Source: Pantoea sp. A4 (GTDB taxonomy: Bacteria; Pseudomonadota; Gammaproteobacteria; Enterobacterales; Enterobacteriaceae). Taken from it: a DNA stretch of 37,416 nt. Location of the stretch: contig NZ_ALXE01000037.1 of assembly GCF_000295955.2 (NCBI RefSeq), positions 1 through 37,416 of the forward strand, given 5' to 3'. The notes under the pieces were generated by a model. That model was not told the DNA's origin. It was given only the letters and a program-made list of their open reading frames with translations, and did no database searches. Numbering within the stretch: the first letter of the stretch is position 1; each line of letters opens with the position of its first letter. The translations under genes and the position numbers were made by a program. Positions 7,873 to 16,186 of the stretch are shown here, piece after piece.

Positions 7873-8117
7873 GATGTTATTCCTTATTTCAAGTGAAGTT
7901 AACAGCGTTATTAAGCGGCTGTGTTATTGCGTTGAAAGAAGCATAGCGCCAGGTGAGAATTTTCAAAATAGAATGATTTGCAATCTATCGTTGCAAAATT
8001 GAAACGATGGTCGTACAGCACAAAAGGCGGATCGCTGTCGCGCCCTCTGGCTCAGATCACAGCGGACATACATTTATATGCACATTAAATGTCAGGACAT
8101 TAAATGATGTAACAATC

Positions 8118-8145
8118 TTGACATGATTTCACAAACTGACATACT
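8118..8145 (+). promoter_or_regulatory. Putative sigma-70 promoter of the FAD oxidoreductase gene
   Basis: Perfect -35 TTGACA (8118-8123), then 16 bases to CATACT (8140-8145) as a weak -10. It sits 130 bases before the ATG. ACATTAAATG occurs twice just upstream (8082-8091, 8098-8107), possibly activator half-sites. Confidence 0.45.
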
Positions 8146-8154
8146 TGCCCGCAA

Positions 8155-8177
8155 CATGTATACGCACAGTATACATG
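8155..8177. promoter_or_regulatory. 23-bp palindromic operator candidate
   Basis: CATGTATAC and GTATACATG form perfect 9-bp arms around GCACA. It lies directly after the predicted -10, where a repressor would block initiation. No dedicated regulator gene is adjacent, so the binding protein is unknown. Confidence 0.45.
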
Positions 8178-8276
8178 ATGAATATTGTGGGTATAAAAGT
8201 GTGCCAACAAAGGCGCAATTTTTTATGTCTAGCTGTTTATCTTTACCTCGGTCCCTAACCAGGGAGGAAAGCATTC

Positions 8277-9713
8277 ATGGGTATTTCCCGAAGAAAACTG
8301 TTGGTTGGCACCGGTATCGGTGCAGGTGTGGTTGCGGTGGGAGGCAGTGCCTCTCTCTTAACGGATAATCTGCCAAAAGATCCTTCAACACTGCTGCGCA
8401 TCGATGCATTGCCCTCGGACGATCCAACGCCAGGCTGGTTCCATACCAGCCAAAAGCGCATTCCAAAACCTGCGTTGGTAGGTGATGCGAAAGCCCCTTG
8501 GGTGGTGATTGGTGGTGGTTTCGCCGGACTGGCGGCTGCACGTCGCCTGGCGCTGAATTTCCCGGATGACCAGGTGATTCTGGTTGAAGCACAACAGGTT
8601 GGTTTTGGTACTTCAGGCCGTAACGCCGGCTTCCTGATTGATGTGCCGCACGACATCAGCGCGCCAGATTACATCGGTGATAAAACCACGGCCCGCAGTA
8701 TCCTGAACCTCAACCAAACCGGTCAGCGCATCCTCAAAGATCTGGTGGAAGAGCACAACATTACCGATGCGCATATGCGTCATTCCGGTAAATATCAGGC
8801 GGCGGTGGAAGACAGCGGGATTGCGGTACTCAATGCCTACCGTGGTGGCCTGGAAGCGCTGGGTGAGAAGTGCAAACTGATTGAAGGTAGCGAGCTGAAA
8901 GATATCTTCGGCACCTCTTTCTATCGCAAAGCGTTGTATACCCCGGGCACCATTCTGGTTCAGCCTTCCGGTCTGGTGAAAGGCCTGGCGGATACGTTGC
9001 CAGAAAACGTGACGCTGTATGAAGATACGGTCATCACCGCCATTGAGTATGAGCCAGAGATCGTGCTGCACCACGCAACGGGCCGTATCCATGCGGACAA
9101 ACTGATTCTGGCCAACAACGCCTTTGGTACGCATTTTGGCTTTGGCCCACGTACCATCTTCCCGATCTTCACCTACGGCAGCCTGACACGCCCACTGACC
9201 AAGTCTGAACAGGACAGCATTGGTGGACAGGACTTCTGGGGGATTATCCCGGCCGATCCATTCGGGACGACATCGCGCCGTACGCACGATAACCGTATTT
9301 TGATCCGTAACAGCTTCAGCTTTAACGAAGACGGTCGTCACAAACCAGGTTATACCGAGAAGTATCGCCATACCCATCGCCAGTCGTTTGAGCGCCGTTA
9401 TCCGACGCTGAAAGACGTGCCGTTCGAACACACCTGGGGCGGTGGTTTGGGGATGACCCGCAACGGGTCAAGCCTGTGGGGTGAGCTGCGTAAAAATGTC
9501 TATGGTGCACTGGGTTGTAATGGTCTTGGCACCGTGCGTTGTACCGCAATGGGCACCATGCTGGCTGACTGGCTGGCCGGGAAAAACAACGATACCATCG
9601 AGTATCTGCTGTCGTTGCCGAAGCCTGAGTGGAATCCACCCGATCCATTCCTGACCATGGGGGTTAACTTCACCCTGCGCCGTGGCATGCATAACGCAGG
9701 ACTGGAGGCGTAA
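8277..9713 (+). CDS. Tat-exported FAD-dependent oxidoreductase (DAO family)
   Basis: 478 residues. The N-terminus ISRRKLLVGTGIGAGVVAVG is a twin-arginine signal, so the folded flavoprotein should reach the periplasm. Residues 76-90 (VVIGGGFAGLAAARR) are the FAD-binding GxGxxG motif, and GTSGRNAGF (about 109-117) matches the D-amino-acid-oxidase/PuuB-type FAD contact. The C-terminal CNGLGTVRCTAMG segment fits the second FAD contact. It probably oxidises an amine or amino acid, but the substrate cannot be told. Start set by a strong GGGAGGAAA 7-8 bases before ATG. The gene converges with another Tat substrate, a bicupin. Most DAO-family oxidases are cytosolic, so Tat export is unusual. Confidence 0.85.
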   Translation: MGISRRKLLVGTGIGAGVVAVGGSASLLTDNLPKDPSTLLRIDALPSDDPTPGWFHTSQKRIPKPALVGDAKAPWVVIGGGFAGLAAARRLALNFPDDQVILVEAQQVGFGTSGRNAGFLIDVPHDISAPDYIGDKTTARSILNLNQTGQRILKDLVEEHNITDAHMRHSGKYQAAVEDSGIAVLNAYRGGLEALGEKCKLIEGSELKDIFGTSFYRKALYTPGTILVQPSGLVKGLADTLPENVTLYEDTVITAIEYEPEIVLHHATGRIHADKLILANNAFGTHFGFGPRTIFPIFTYGSLTRPLTKSEQDSIGGQDFWGIIPADPFGTTSRRTHDNRILIRNSFSFNEDGRHKPGYTEKYRHTHRQSFERRYPTLKDVPFEHTWGGGLGMTRNGSSLWGELRKNVYGALGCNGLGTVRCTAMGTMLADWLAGKNNDTIEYLLSLPKPEWNPPDPFLTMGVNFTLRRGMHNAGLEA

Positions 9714-9726
9714 TACCGCTGACCCA

Positions 9727-9750
9727 CAGCCCCGCGTACTGGCGGGGCTG
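9727..9750. terminator. Terminator hairpin between FAD oxidoreductase and bicupin
   Basis: CAGCCCCGC (9727-9735) and GCGGGGCTG (9742-9750) form a perfect 9-bp stem with a 6-base loop between convergent genes. There is no T-run, so it could be a bidirectional transcription barrier. Confidence 0.6.
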
Positions 9751-9757
9751 AAATCAC

Positions 9758-10981
9758 CTATTTCACTACCGGGTTTTTCTTCAGCGACAGCGCCTGCATA
9801 AAGGCATCATCCAGCTTGAGATGCTGCTTCACTAACGCGGGCGGCGTATTAGCCAGCCACTGATTCAGTGAGATATCGGCATAGTAATCGCTTTTGAACA
9901 GCTCAAGGAAGCGCAACGGCCCTTTGCCGGTGTTCTCGATATAGTGGCCCATGGCAAACGGCACATAGCCCACATCTCCCGCGCGATAATCAAAGGTGCG
10001 AGCCTGGCCCGAGGACGCAAATACCCCCATGCGACCTTCGCCTTCTAAATAGTACTGCCACTCATCATTGTTCGGATGCCAGTGCAGCTCACGCAATCCT
10101 CCCGGCTCAATCTCTACCAGCGCCGCCGCGATGGTTTTAGATATCTGGAATGTTGAAGAGTCGGTGATGCGCACGGTGCCGCCGGTTGCCTTGATCGGAT
10201 CTTGTGCCAGCATGCGGTGCGTGAATTGTAGCGTCGATTTCTTAGCGCCGGAAATGCTGTCAGAAGCTAAGCTGCCCGGCACCTGCCCGGCAAAAATGTA
10301 TTCATCAGAGGGGGAGGGCAGGTTGGAAAATGTGGACGCGGGCAGCGAAAAGTTTTTTGCCAGCACTTCCGGTGGAATGTGCTTAAACCAGTCAGAGAGT
10401 AAGAAAGTACTGTCTTCGTCGAAGTTGCCATCATCAAAGGCCAGCAGAAATTCACAGCCATCCGGCCCTATTCCCTGAATTGAGTGGGGAATGCCGGGCG
10501 GGAAATACCATAAATCACCCACGCCGATGTCATCCACAAACCATCCGCCTGCGGTATCAAATGCGGTGACGCGCGCATTGCCGTAGGTCATGTAGGCCCA
10601 TTCTCCCTCTTTATGCCAGTGCAGCTCACGAATGCCCCCTGCATCCAGGCGCATATCAACACCAGCAATGGTGGTGGAGATCGCCAATTCACGCTCTGTC
10701 ACCTGTCGCGTCCAGCCACCGCTGCCTTTGCGTACATGGGCATCGCTGAAAGAGTATCTGAGATTCGGCAGCGTACCGCTGTCCGTGGCGGGCGGGTTCA
10801 CAATATCCGGGTTTTCCGCCTCTCTTGTGGGATCGTGCGGGCCGGGGTCCCTGCCGCCAGAGGCTGAGCCTGCGGGGAAGGTGGTCACAGAATTATCATG
10901 CGCATGTACCTGACCGGCGGCCAGCGCCACCGTCCCGCCTGCGGCAAAGGCCATAAAGCTTCTGCGAGTCAGTTTGTTCAT
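9758..10981 (-). CDS. Oxalate decarboxylase-family bicupin, Tat-exported
   Basis: Mn-dependent bicupin like Bacillus OxdC, which converts oxalate to formate and CO2. Start chosen at ATG 10981 (MNKLTRRSFMAF) because AAGGAAT precedes it and it opens a clean twin-arginine signal; an upstream in-frame start at 11032 has no ribosome binding site. Length 407. Cupin 1 has RELHWHKEGEW (His121, His123, Glu127) and IPHS (His166). Cupin 2 repeats it as RELHWHPNNDEW with a later GHYIENTG. The lid that carries OxdC's proton-transfer Glu reads DEDST (188-192) instead of SENST; the Glu is retained, arguing for decarboxylase over oxidase activity. Likely an acid-resistance or oxalate-detoxifying periplasmic enzyme. 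Oxalate as substrate is inferred. Confidence 0.88.
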   Translation of the reverse strand: MNKLTRRSFMAFAAGGTVALAAGQVHAHDNSVTTFPAGSASGGRDPGPHDPTREAENPDIVNPPATDSGTLPNLRYSFSDAHVRKGSGGWTRQVTERELAISTTIAGVDMRLDAGGIRELHWHKEGEWAYMTYGNARVTAFDTAGGWFVDDIGVGDLWYFPPGIPHSIQGIGPDGCEFLLAFDDGNFDEDSTFLLSDWFKHIPPEVLAKNFSLPASTFSNLPSPSDEYIFAGQVPGSLASDSISGAKKSTLQFTHRMLAQDPIKATGGTVRITDSSTFQISKTIAAALVEIEPGGLRELHWHPNNDEWQYYLEGEGRMGVFASSGQARTFDYRAGDVGYVPFAMGHYIENTGKGPLRFLELFKSDYYADISLNQWLANTPPALVKQHLKLDDAFMQALSLKKNPVVK

Positions 10982-11592
10982 CGGGCTATTCCTTATTTTA
11001 TAAGTAGTTACAGGGTAAGTGTCCTCGGACATAACCAGGTATAGCCGTTCTCAACGCGCAAGATGTTGCAACTTTGTAACATCTATGTGTTTCTCATCCG
11101 GTGAGATCTGGCACGGCAGGCCGCATAATTTGCGGGTTATTGACGCGAGGTTGATAAAGACCTGTTTAAAGCAAGGGTATTAACGAGAAACGGCCTTTCT
11201 TCAGGTGTTCCGTTAATTTTTATTAACAATATTCTGCTGGTTGGGAATGAAATAAATGCGGGTTAAAATTTACACATTGTTTCTGATTGATGCCATTTAC
11301 AACGTAATGCGATGAGGAAATACAAGCTAATCTATTAATATGTATTTTTATCAATGTGTTATGAGTAGCTTATTTCTCGTGCAGAACTGACCCATCCCGG
11401 CGGAAAAAAATGCTGAGGAGAACATACCCAACTACGGGCTGTGCCTTTGACTGATTAAGTTTATGGATGCTTATATAAGATTTAACGGCATTACTATAAC
11501 GGCTTGTCATTTTTGCGCTATAAAGAGGCTTTCCAAGCTGGAAAAGTGGTGTTAAGTTAAAAGCACATTAACAAAGGGTCTTACCTCTAAAA
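10982..11592. other. Divergent intergenic region between bicupin and ilvB leader
   Basis: About 600 bases without a gene. A 7-bp inverted repeat, AGATGTT (11061-11067) with AACATCT (11078-11084), lies 80-105 bases upstream of the bicupin start and is a possible operator. The remainder is AT-rich, with no coding frame I can support. It must contain the ilvB promoter, but I could not place -35/-10 boxes with confidence. Confidence 0.35.
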
Positions 11593-11667
11593 ATGAACCG
11601 TTTCCTTACTGCTGTGCAGATCAACGTCGTCACCGTGCTAGTCGTGGTGATTATGCCTGCGCCGTAG
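11593..11667 (+). CDS. ivbL: ilvB operon leader peptide (IlvL/IvbL type)
   Basis: A 24-residue frame, MNRFLTAVQINVVTVLVVVI followed by MPAP and TAG. Seven valines plus leucine and isoleucine codons match the idea of the E. coli ivbL leader peptide, which senses charged Val/Leu tRNA and attenuates ilvBN. It lies 75 bases before ilvB and is followed by mutually exclusive hairpins. The sequence differs from E. coli IvbL, so the assignment rests on position and composition. Confidence 0.8.
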   Translation: MNRFLTAVQINVVTVLVVVIMPAP

Positions 11668-11682
11668 GGAAAGAATTATTAA

Positions 11683-11715
11683 ACCCGCCGGTGCAACTCT
11701 GGCGGGTAACCCGCC
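11683..11715 (+). promoter_or_regulatory. ilvB attenuator: alternative hairpins
   Basis: ACCCGCC (11683-11689) can pair with GGCGGGT (11701-11707). The same GGCGGG can instead pair with CCCGCC (11710-11715) around TAA. The two structures exclude each other, as expected for leader-controlled attenuation. No strong U-run follows the second hairpin, so it may act on translation of ilvB (AAAGG at 11732-11736) or by a weak terminator. Confidence 0.5.
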
Positions 11716-11742
11716 CAGCATCGGCCTTGTTAAAGGTCACCT

Positions 11743-13407
11743 ATGCAATTTACTGGCGCTGAACTTACCGTTCACATCCTCGAACAACATGGCATAAGCA
11801 TTGTTGCCGGTATTCCCGGCGGTGCTGCATTGCCGTTATACGACGCTTTCGCCCGCAGTAAAACTATCCGCCATGTGCTGGCAAGGCATGAGCAGGGCGC
11901 AGGATTTATCGCCCAGGGCATGGCGAGGGCCAGCGGAAAACCCGGCGTTTGTCTGGCTTCCAGCGGTCCCGGAGCCACCAACCTCATCACGGCGATTGCC
12001 GATGCCAAGCTCGATTCCATCCCCCTCATTTGTATTACCGCCCAGGTCTCCACCGCCATGATCGGCACCGATGCTTTCCAGGAAGTGGATACTTACGGCA
12101 TCTCCATTCCGGTGACCAAACATAACTTCCTCGTGCGGAATATCGCCGACCTGCCACATGTGATGTCAGAAGCGTTCCGAATCGCCACCAGCGGCAGACC
12201 GGGTCCAGTGTGGGTGGATATCCCCAAAGATGTGCAGTTGGCGAAGATTGAGCTGGATGCGCCATACCAGCCGGCTGCGATCGCCCCGGAGCCTGAAATT
12301 CCACAGACGACGGTAGCGGCCGCGCTGGAGATGCTGGCGCAGTCAACGGCACCCATCCTCTATTTCGGCGGTGGCATCATTACCGGAGAGGCCTCTGAAC
12401 TGGCGGTGCGTTTTGCTGAAAAAGCCGATGCGCCAGTGGTCACTACCCTGATGGGCCTGGGCACTATCCCTACGGATCACCCGCTGTATCTTGGGATGCT
12501 GGGGATGCACGGCACCCGTGCGACCAACTACGTCATGGAAAAAGCGGATCTGCTGTTCGTGATGGGGGCGCGTTTCGATGACCGCGCGATCGGTAAGGCT
12601 TCTGAGTTCTGCCCGAACGCCAAAGTCGTGCATATCGATATTGATAATGCAGAACTGGGCAAAATCCGCCGACCTGAGCTGGAAATTCAGGGCGATGTGA
12701 AAACCTTCCTGACCAGCCTGAACGCCCAGATAGCGCAGGCATCCCGCCAGGAGTGGAATACTTACGTTAATCATATGAAGCAGGAATTCCCGCTGCAGAC
12801 ACCGGATATCGACGATCCCCTCAGCCATTACGGTTTGATTCGTGCCTGCGCACAAGTCGCCAGCGGCGAGGTCCACGTGGTGACGGATGTGGGCCAGCAT
12901 CAGATGTGGGTTGCCCAGTCTTATCCGTTAGACACGCCGCGTCAGCTGCTCACTTCCGGCGGTCTGGGCACGATGGGCTTTGGTTTGCCAGCGGCGATTG
13001 GCGCCGCGCTCCAGAAACCCGACGCGACCATTCTGTGCTTCACCGGTGACGGCAGCATCATGATGAACATTCAGGAACTGGCCACGGCGGTGGAAGAAAA
13101 AGCCAACCTCAAAGTCATTCTGATGAACAACAATGCGCTTGGTCTGGTGCACCAGCAGCAGGAGCTGTTCTATAACAAGAACCTGTTCGCTTCCGGTTAC
13201 CGCCATGAAGTGGATTTCCTGAAGATTGCGGAAGGGTTTGGTTTCCACACGGTGGATCTCAACACCCAGGCGGACCCGGTGAAAGCCCTGGAAGATGCCA
13301 TTCAAACGCCTGGACCGGCATTTATCCATGCCCGTATTGATGTGAACGAGAAAGTTTATCCTATGGTCGCGCCAGGCGCAGCCAACACAGACATGATTGG
13401 AGGTTAA
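11743..13407 (+). CDS. ilvB: Acetolactate synthase I large (catalytic) subunit
   Basis: ThDP-dependent acetohydroxyacid synthase that joins two pyruvates (or pyruvate and 2-oxobutyrate) in valine/isoleucine synthesis. 554 residues versus 562 in E. coli IlvB. IPGGAALPLYDA and RHEQGAG hold the ThDP-activating Glu, GTDAFQEVD is the conserved early block, the FAD-binding middle domain spans about 185-340, and the ThDP/Mg motif is GDGSIMMNIQELATAVE. Start ATG 11743 follows AAAGG. The regulatory subunit follows three bases after the stop, and a valine-rich leader precedes, so this is the isozyme I operon rather than ilvIH, ilvGM or catabolic alsS/budB. Confidence 0.93.
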   Translation: MQFTGAELTVHILEQHGISIVAGIPGGAALPLYDAFARSKTIRHVLARHEQGAGFIAQGMARASGKPGVCLASSGPGATNLITAIADAKLDSIPLICITAQVSTAMIGTDAFQEVDTYGISIPVTKHNFLVRNIADLPHVMSEAFRIATSGRPGPVWVDIPKDVQLAKIELDAPYQPAAIAPEPEIPQTTVAAALEMLAQSTAPILYFGGGIITGEASELAVRFAEKADAPVVTTLMGLGTIPTDHPLYLGMLGMHGTRATNYVMEKADLLFVMGARFDDRAIGKASEFCPNAKVVHIDIDNAELGKIRRPELEIQGDVKTFLTSLNAQIAQASRQEWNTYVNHMKQEFPLQTPDIDDPLSHYGLIRACAQVASGEVHVVTDVGQHQMWVAQSYPLDTPRQLLTSGGLGTMGFGLPAAIGAALQKPDATILCFTGDGSIMMNIQELATAVEEKANLKVILMNNNALGLVHQQQELFYNKNLFASGYRHEVDFLKIAEGFGFHTVDLNTQADPVKALEDAIQTPGPAFIHARIDVNEKVYPMVAPGAANTDMIGG

Positions 13408-13410
13408 GGA

Positions 13411-13707
13411 ATGCAACCAGGAAATTTCGAAACGCTGCGTCTGCAGGTTCATAACCATCCCGGTACGATGTCGCATATCTGTGGCCTGTTTTCACGCCGT
13501 GCCTTCAACCTTGAAGGCATCGTGTGTGTGCCAGCGGAAGACAACCGCACCAGTACCATTCTGTTGCAGGTCAGAGAGAGTGGCGATCTGGAGCAAATCA
13601 TCCGGCAGCTCAGCAAACTGGAAGATGTGATCCGTGTTGAGACCTGCAACAAGCTACAAAGCGTATTTAATACGTTGACGCACGCGTCTCTGGATGCCAG
13701 CGAGTGA
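13411..13707 (+). CDS. ilvN: Acetolactate synthase I small (regulatory) subunit
   Basis: 98 residues (E. coli IlvN has 96). A single ACT domain: LRLQVHNHPGTMSHICGLFSRR and the FNLEGIVCVPAEDNRTSTI segment, with the NHPGTM loop that binds valine for feedback inhibition. It starts three bases after ilvB and is preceded by GGAGGTTAAGGA overlapping the ilvB end, so translation is coupled. Activates and confers valine sensitivity on IlvB. Confidence 0.95.
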   Translation: MQPGNFETLRLQVHNHPGTMSHICGLFSRRAFNLEGIVCVPAEDNRTSTILLQVRESGDLEQIIRQLSKLEDVIRVETCNKLQSVFNTLTHASLDASE

Positions 13708-13716
13708 GTCATATTG

Positions 13717-13736
13717 CAGCGGGCATAAGCCCGCTG
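13717..13736 (+). terminator. Terminator of the ilvBN operon
   Basis: CAGCGGGC and GCCCGCTG form a perfect 8-bp stem with an ATAA loop, followed by TTAT, ten bases after the ilvN stop codon. Confidence 0.75.
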
Positions 13737-13882
13737 TTATCTGACAATATAAATATTAAGATTTAATATGATTAGATTTCTAATATTCTAAATTATATAT
13801 ATCTGGTTTTCATTGATAAAAAACTTTAAAACCATTTTTGTTCTGGTAGTATTCCCGCTATGTTATTTCCCGGACAAATGTA

Positions 13883-14359
13883 ATGTTTGACGAACACCCT
13901 GATGTTAACGCCTGCAGTTTGATAAACCATGTAATTAAAGAGATGACCGGATGGATAAGTCATAACTATACGGATGACATCAATGTTGTATCAGTAACGC
14001 AACGCAGTGGTTACAGCCATTGGTATTTTCAAAAGAAATTTCAGGAAGTGGTCGGCATCACGCTGGCACAGTACATCAGGCATGTGAGAGTACAGAAATC
14101 TATTCAACAAATCATACTGACCGACATGAAAATCATGGATATTGCGCTCGGTAATGGTTTCAACAATCAGCAGGTTTTTACCCGTATTTTCAAAAAAACG
14201 GTAAAATTCACCCCCGGCCAAATCAGAAGACGTTTTCATGGTAAACCAGAGTGGTGCGACTATTTTAATCGTGTGCTGCTCAATGATTCAGAGAATAGTC
14301 CATCACTTAAAAAAGCGGTTGGCGAACTTCTGCAAACCCCAGGCACCGCACCTGTTTAA
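13883..14359 (+). CDS. AraC/XylS-family regulator, MarA/SoxS-like
   Basis: 158 residues. Residues about 15-118 carry the two helix-turn-helix motifs of AraC proteins without an effector domain (VTQRSGYSHWYFQKKFQEV and IMDIALGNGFNNQQVFTRIF, ending FTPGQIRRRF), the layout of MarA, SoxS and RamA. An extra 40 C-terminal residues have no known domain. Such proteins activate stress and efflux genes and are controlled by their own abundance. It is preceded by a very AT-rich stretch (13740-13860), and its codon use looks AT-richer than its neighbours, so it may have been acquired. The adjacent convergent gene is an EamA exporter. Which genes it controls is unknown. Confidence 0.85.
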   Translation: MFDEHPDVNACSLINHVIKEMTGWISHNYTDDINVVSVTQRSGYSHWYFQKKFQEVVGITLAQYIRHVRVQKSIQQIILTDMKIMDIALGNGFNNQQVFTRIFKKTVKFTPGQIRRRFHGKPEWCDYFNRVLLNDSENSPSLKKAVGELLQTPGTAPV

Positions 14360-14432
14360 ATAACATTTAAATAACATCTAACTTGTCATCACCTTTAATA
14401 AGGTGAGTGTCGCACGCTGCCCGATTGCCATA

Positions 14433-14453
14433 GCCCGAATAAAACATTCGGGC
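14433..14453. terminator. Hairpin between convergent AraC-type and EamA genes
   Basis: GCCCGAAT and ATTCGGGC form a perfect 8-bp stem with an AAAAC loop between converging genes, 15 bases beyond the transporter stop. No T-run in either direction. Confidence 0.55.
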
Positions 14454-14467
14454 ATGACAATCTCTCT

Positions 14468-15388
14468 CTATCCTTCCCACTCCGTTTCAGCGTCACTGGA
14501 TTTACGGTAGCGCTGAGTAAAGGTGTTTAAAACACCCGGTATGCACATGCCCAGCAAAATCAGCCCGCCACCGAGGATGACGTTGGCAGAGAGCGTTTCA
14601 CGCAGTAGCCAGAGGGCAAACAAGGCGGAAAACACCGGCTCCATGTTATAAATCAGGATGGCTCGTGTCGGCGTGGTATGTCGTTGATAGTGGGTCTGAA
14701 CCCAGAAAGCAATCACAGTGGAAAACAGTGCCGTTACCCCCAGGGCGATGCTGAGCTTCCCACTCCAGGCATGTGGCATGACCTCCCCACCGCTGATGGC
14801 TTGCAGTCCGGTAAACATCACGGCCATGGTCGCGATTTGCAAAAAGGTCAGCGCCATCGTGTCATGACGGGCACAAAAGCGATCCAGCGCTAAAATATGC
14901 ACCGCAGTAAACAGCGACCCGATCACCACCAAGCCATCCCCCAGATGAAGTTGTAAGCCCTGGATATCCGCCATTAAATACAAACCCGCGACGCCAAACA
15001 GTGTTGCCAGCATCGCTTCAAATGAGGGCCGTTTACCACTCAATGGGCCGGTAAGTAGCAGAACCCAAATAACACTTAATCCCGCGAGGAAGCCGGTATT
15101 AGACGCGGTTGTGCGTTGCAGCCCAGAAATAAGAAAGATAAACGAACCCCCAAGCAGTAAACCTAACAACACGCCTGCCAACAGCGTTTGCGGTGGTATT
15201 TTACTCAGCTTTTTCAGGCTAAACGGCAGCATCAAGAGTGCGGAAAGCAGAAAGCGCAGCCCCAGTACCATCATGACGGGATAATCATTCACCACCATTT
15301 TCATTACCGGGAAACCAATGCCCCAGCCCGCCGCGACGCAAAACAGCAGCAACTCAGCGACCCCGCGTTTTGTCAAAACTGGCTTCAT
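14468..15388 (-). CDS. EamA/DMT-family transporter
   Basis: 306 residues with about ten hydrophobic segments arranged as two EamA repeats (residues about 10-140 and 150-290), the usual drug/metabolite transporter design. Inner-membrane exporter of a small metabolite, possibly an amino acid or drug; the sequence gives no substrate. The conserved feature of repeat 2 (YNMEPVFSALFALWLLRE, the E-P-V/F-A motif) is clear. Start ATG 15388. Stands alone, convergent with the MarA-like regulator. Confidence 0.88.
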   Translation of the reverse strand: MKPVLTKRGVAELLLFCVAAGWGIGFPVMKMVVNDYPVMMVLGLRFLLSALLMLPFSLKKLSKIPPQTLLAGVLLGLLLGGSFIFLISGLQRTTASNTGFLAGLSVIWVLLLTGPLSGKRPSFEAMLATLFGVAGLYLMADIQGLQLHLGDGLVVIGSLFTAVHILALDRFCARHDTMALTFLQIATMAVMFTGLQAISGGEVMPHAWSGKLSIALGVTALFSTVIAFWVQTHYQRHTTPTRAILIYNMEPVFSALFALWLLRETLSANVILGGGLILLGMCIPGVLNTFTQRYRKSSDAETEWEG

Positions 15389-15770
15389 GTCAGTCCCCGG
15401 AGAGACAGCCCCTGACGGTCAGCAAGAAACCTGACAAGATGATTAATATTTTTTATTCCTGTAATGACGTTTGTTATTGATGACATGGCACTTCCTTGTT
15501 GCCTGAACAGAGAGCCTGGTTTTGCTATTGCTCAGTAATTGTTTATTAAGAAAAGGGAAAGTATCAGAAATAATCTCCAGGCGTGATGAGGGTTAAATCC
15601 TTTCCCTGTCGGTGATGAGTCTGTTTTGACCAGAAAAAGATAAATAAATTTCATGTTTTATGTCAAGATTAGCCCGTTAAAACCGCCGTTTCACGCGTTA
15701 AGATCCGCAGTTCAGGATCGGCGGGAAATATCAACCAACGCGCTTTACCCCCAGAAAGGAGCACCACAGG
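15389..15770. other. Intergenic region, no gene seen
   Basis: 382 bases upstream of both the EamA transporter (minus) and the DUF6404-like gene (plus). AT-rich and presumably carrying two divergent promoters. I see no convincing repeat, hairpin or small ORF. AGAAAGGAG at about 15755 is the ribosome binding site for the DUF6404-like gene. Confidence 0.4.
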
Positions 15771-16124
15771 ATGAGTAGGGATACAGAATTTATCCGCAAG
15801 AAAAACCAGGCGATTGCATTGCTGAATGCCGCAGGGGTGCGAAACAGTGAACCTTTTCTCCACCGCCTGCTGTGGCGATTCGGGGTTCATATTCCACCAC
15901 CGCTTTTTGCCCCGTTTGCCCTAGAGGCGCTGCTGTTTGGCCTCTTTTTTGCCCTGGGGTGGGGCATGACGATGTGGTGGATGCACTGGCAGCATCGTGG
16001 CATCTTACCGCTGGCGGCGGTGCTGATTTCACTGCTTGCAGGGTTACTCTTCGGATTGGCAATGGCGGGAATGCAATGGTGGACGAAAAAGCGTAAAAAA
16101 TTACCGACCTGGAAATCGCTGTAA
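15771..16124 (+). CDS. Small membrane protein, DUF6404-like
   Basis: 117 residues. A soluble N-terminal helix (residues 1-40, including LLNAAGVRNSEPFLHRLLWRFG and the HIPPP turn) precedes two membrane helices (about 45-67 and 78-100) and a basic tail (KKRKKLP) expected in the cytoplasm. The pattern of a short helical head, an R-LLWR-G-x-x-x-PPP-x-F motif and two helices matches DUF6404 proteins of Gammaproteobacteria, whose function is unknown. AAAGGAG lies 8-12 bases before ATG 15771. Not in an operon. Confidence 0.75.
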   Translation: MSRDTEFIRKKNQAIALLNAAGVRNSEPFLHRLLWRFGVHIPPPLFAPFALEALLFGLFFALGWGMTMWWMHWQHRGILPLAAVLISLLAGLLFGLAMAGMQWWTKKRKKLPTWKSL

Positions 16125-16145
16125 TCTGACCGTAGAGCCTGTTTT

Positions 16146-16174
16146 TCGGGCGAAAGCGCCATGCTCTCGCCCGA
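16146..16174. terminator. Hairpin between DUF6404-like and epoxide hydrolase genes
   Basis: TCGGGCGAAAGC pairs with GCTCTCGCCCGA around GCCAT: 11 of 12 base pairs. It lies 22 bases after the plus-strand stop and 13 bases beyond the minus-strand stop, so it can serve both convergent genes. Confidence 0.65.
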
Positions 16175-16186
16175 TGTCGCGTCAAT

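Noticed and set aside
8613..9431. 272-codon minus-strand ORF
   Set aside because: Antisense shadow of the FAD oxidoreductase, whose motifs are unambiguous on the plus strand.
12343..12900. 185-codon minus-strand ORF
   Set aside because: Antisense shadow of ilvB; no family features.
13740..13860. Very AT-rich stretch considered as an att site or origin
   Set aside because: No iterons, DnaA boxes or direct repeats; more likely the promoter of the MarA-like gene.
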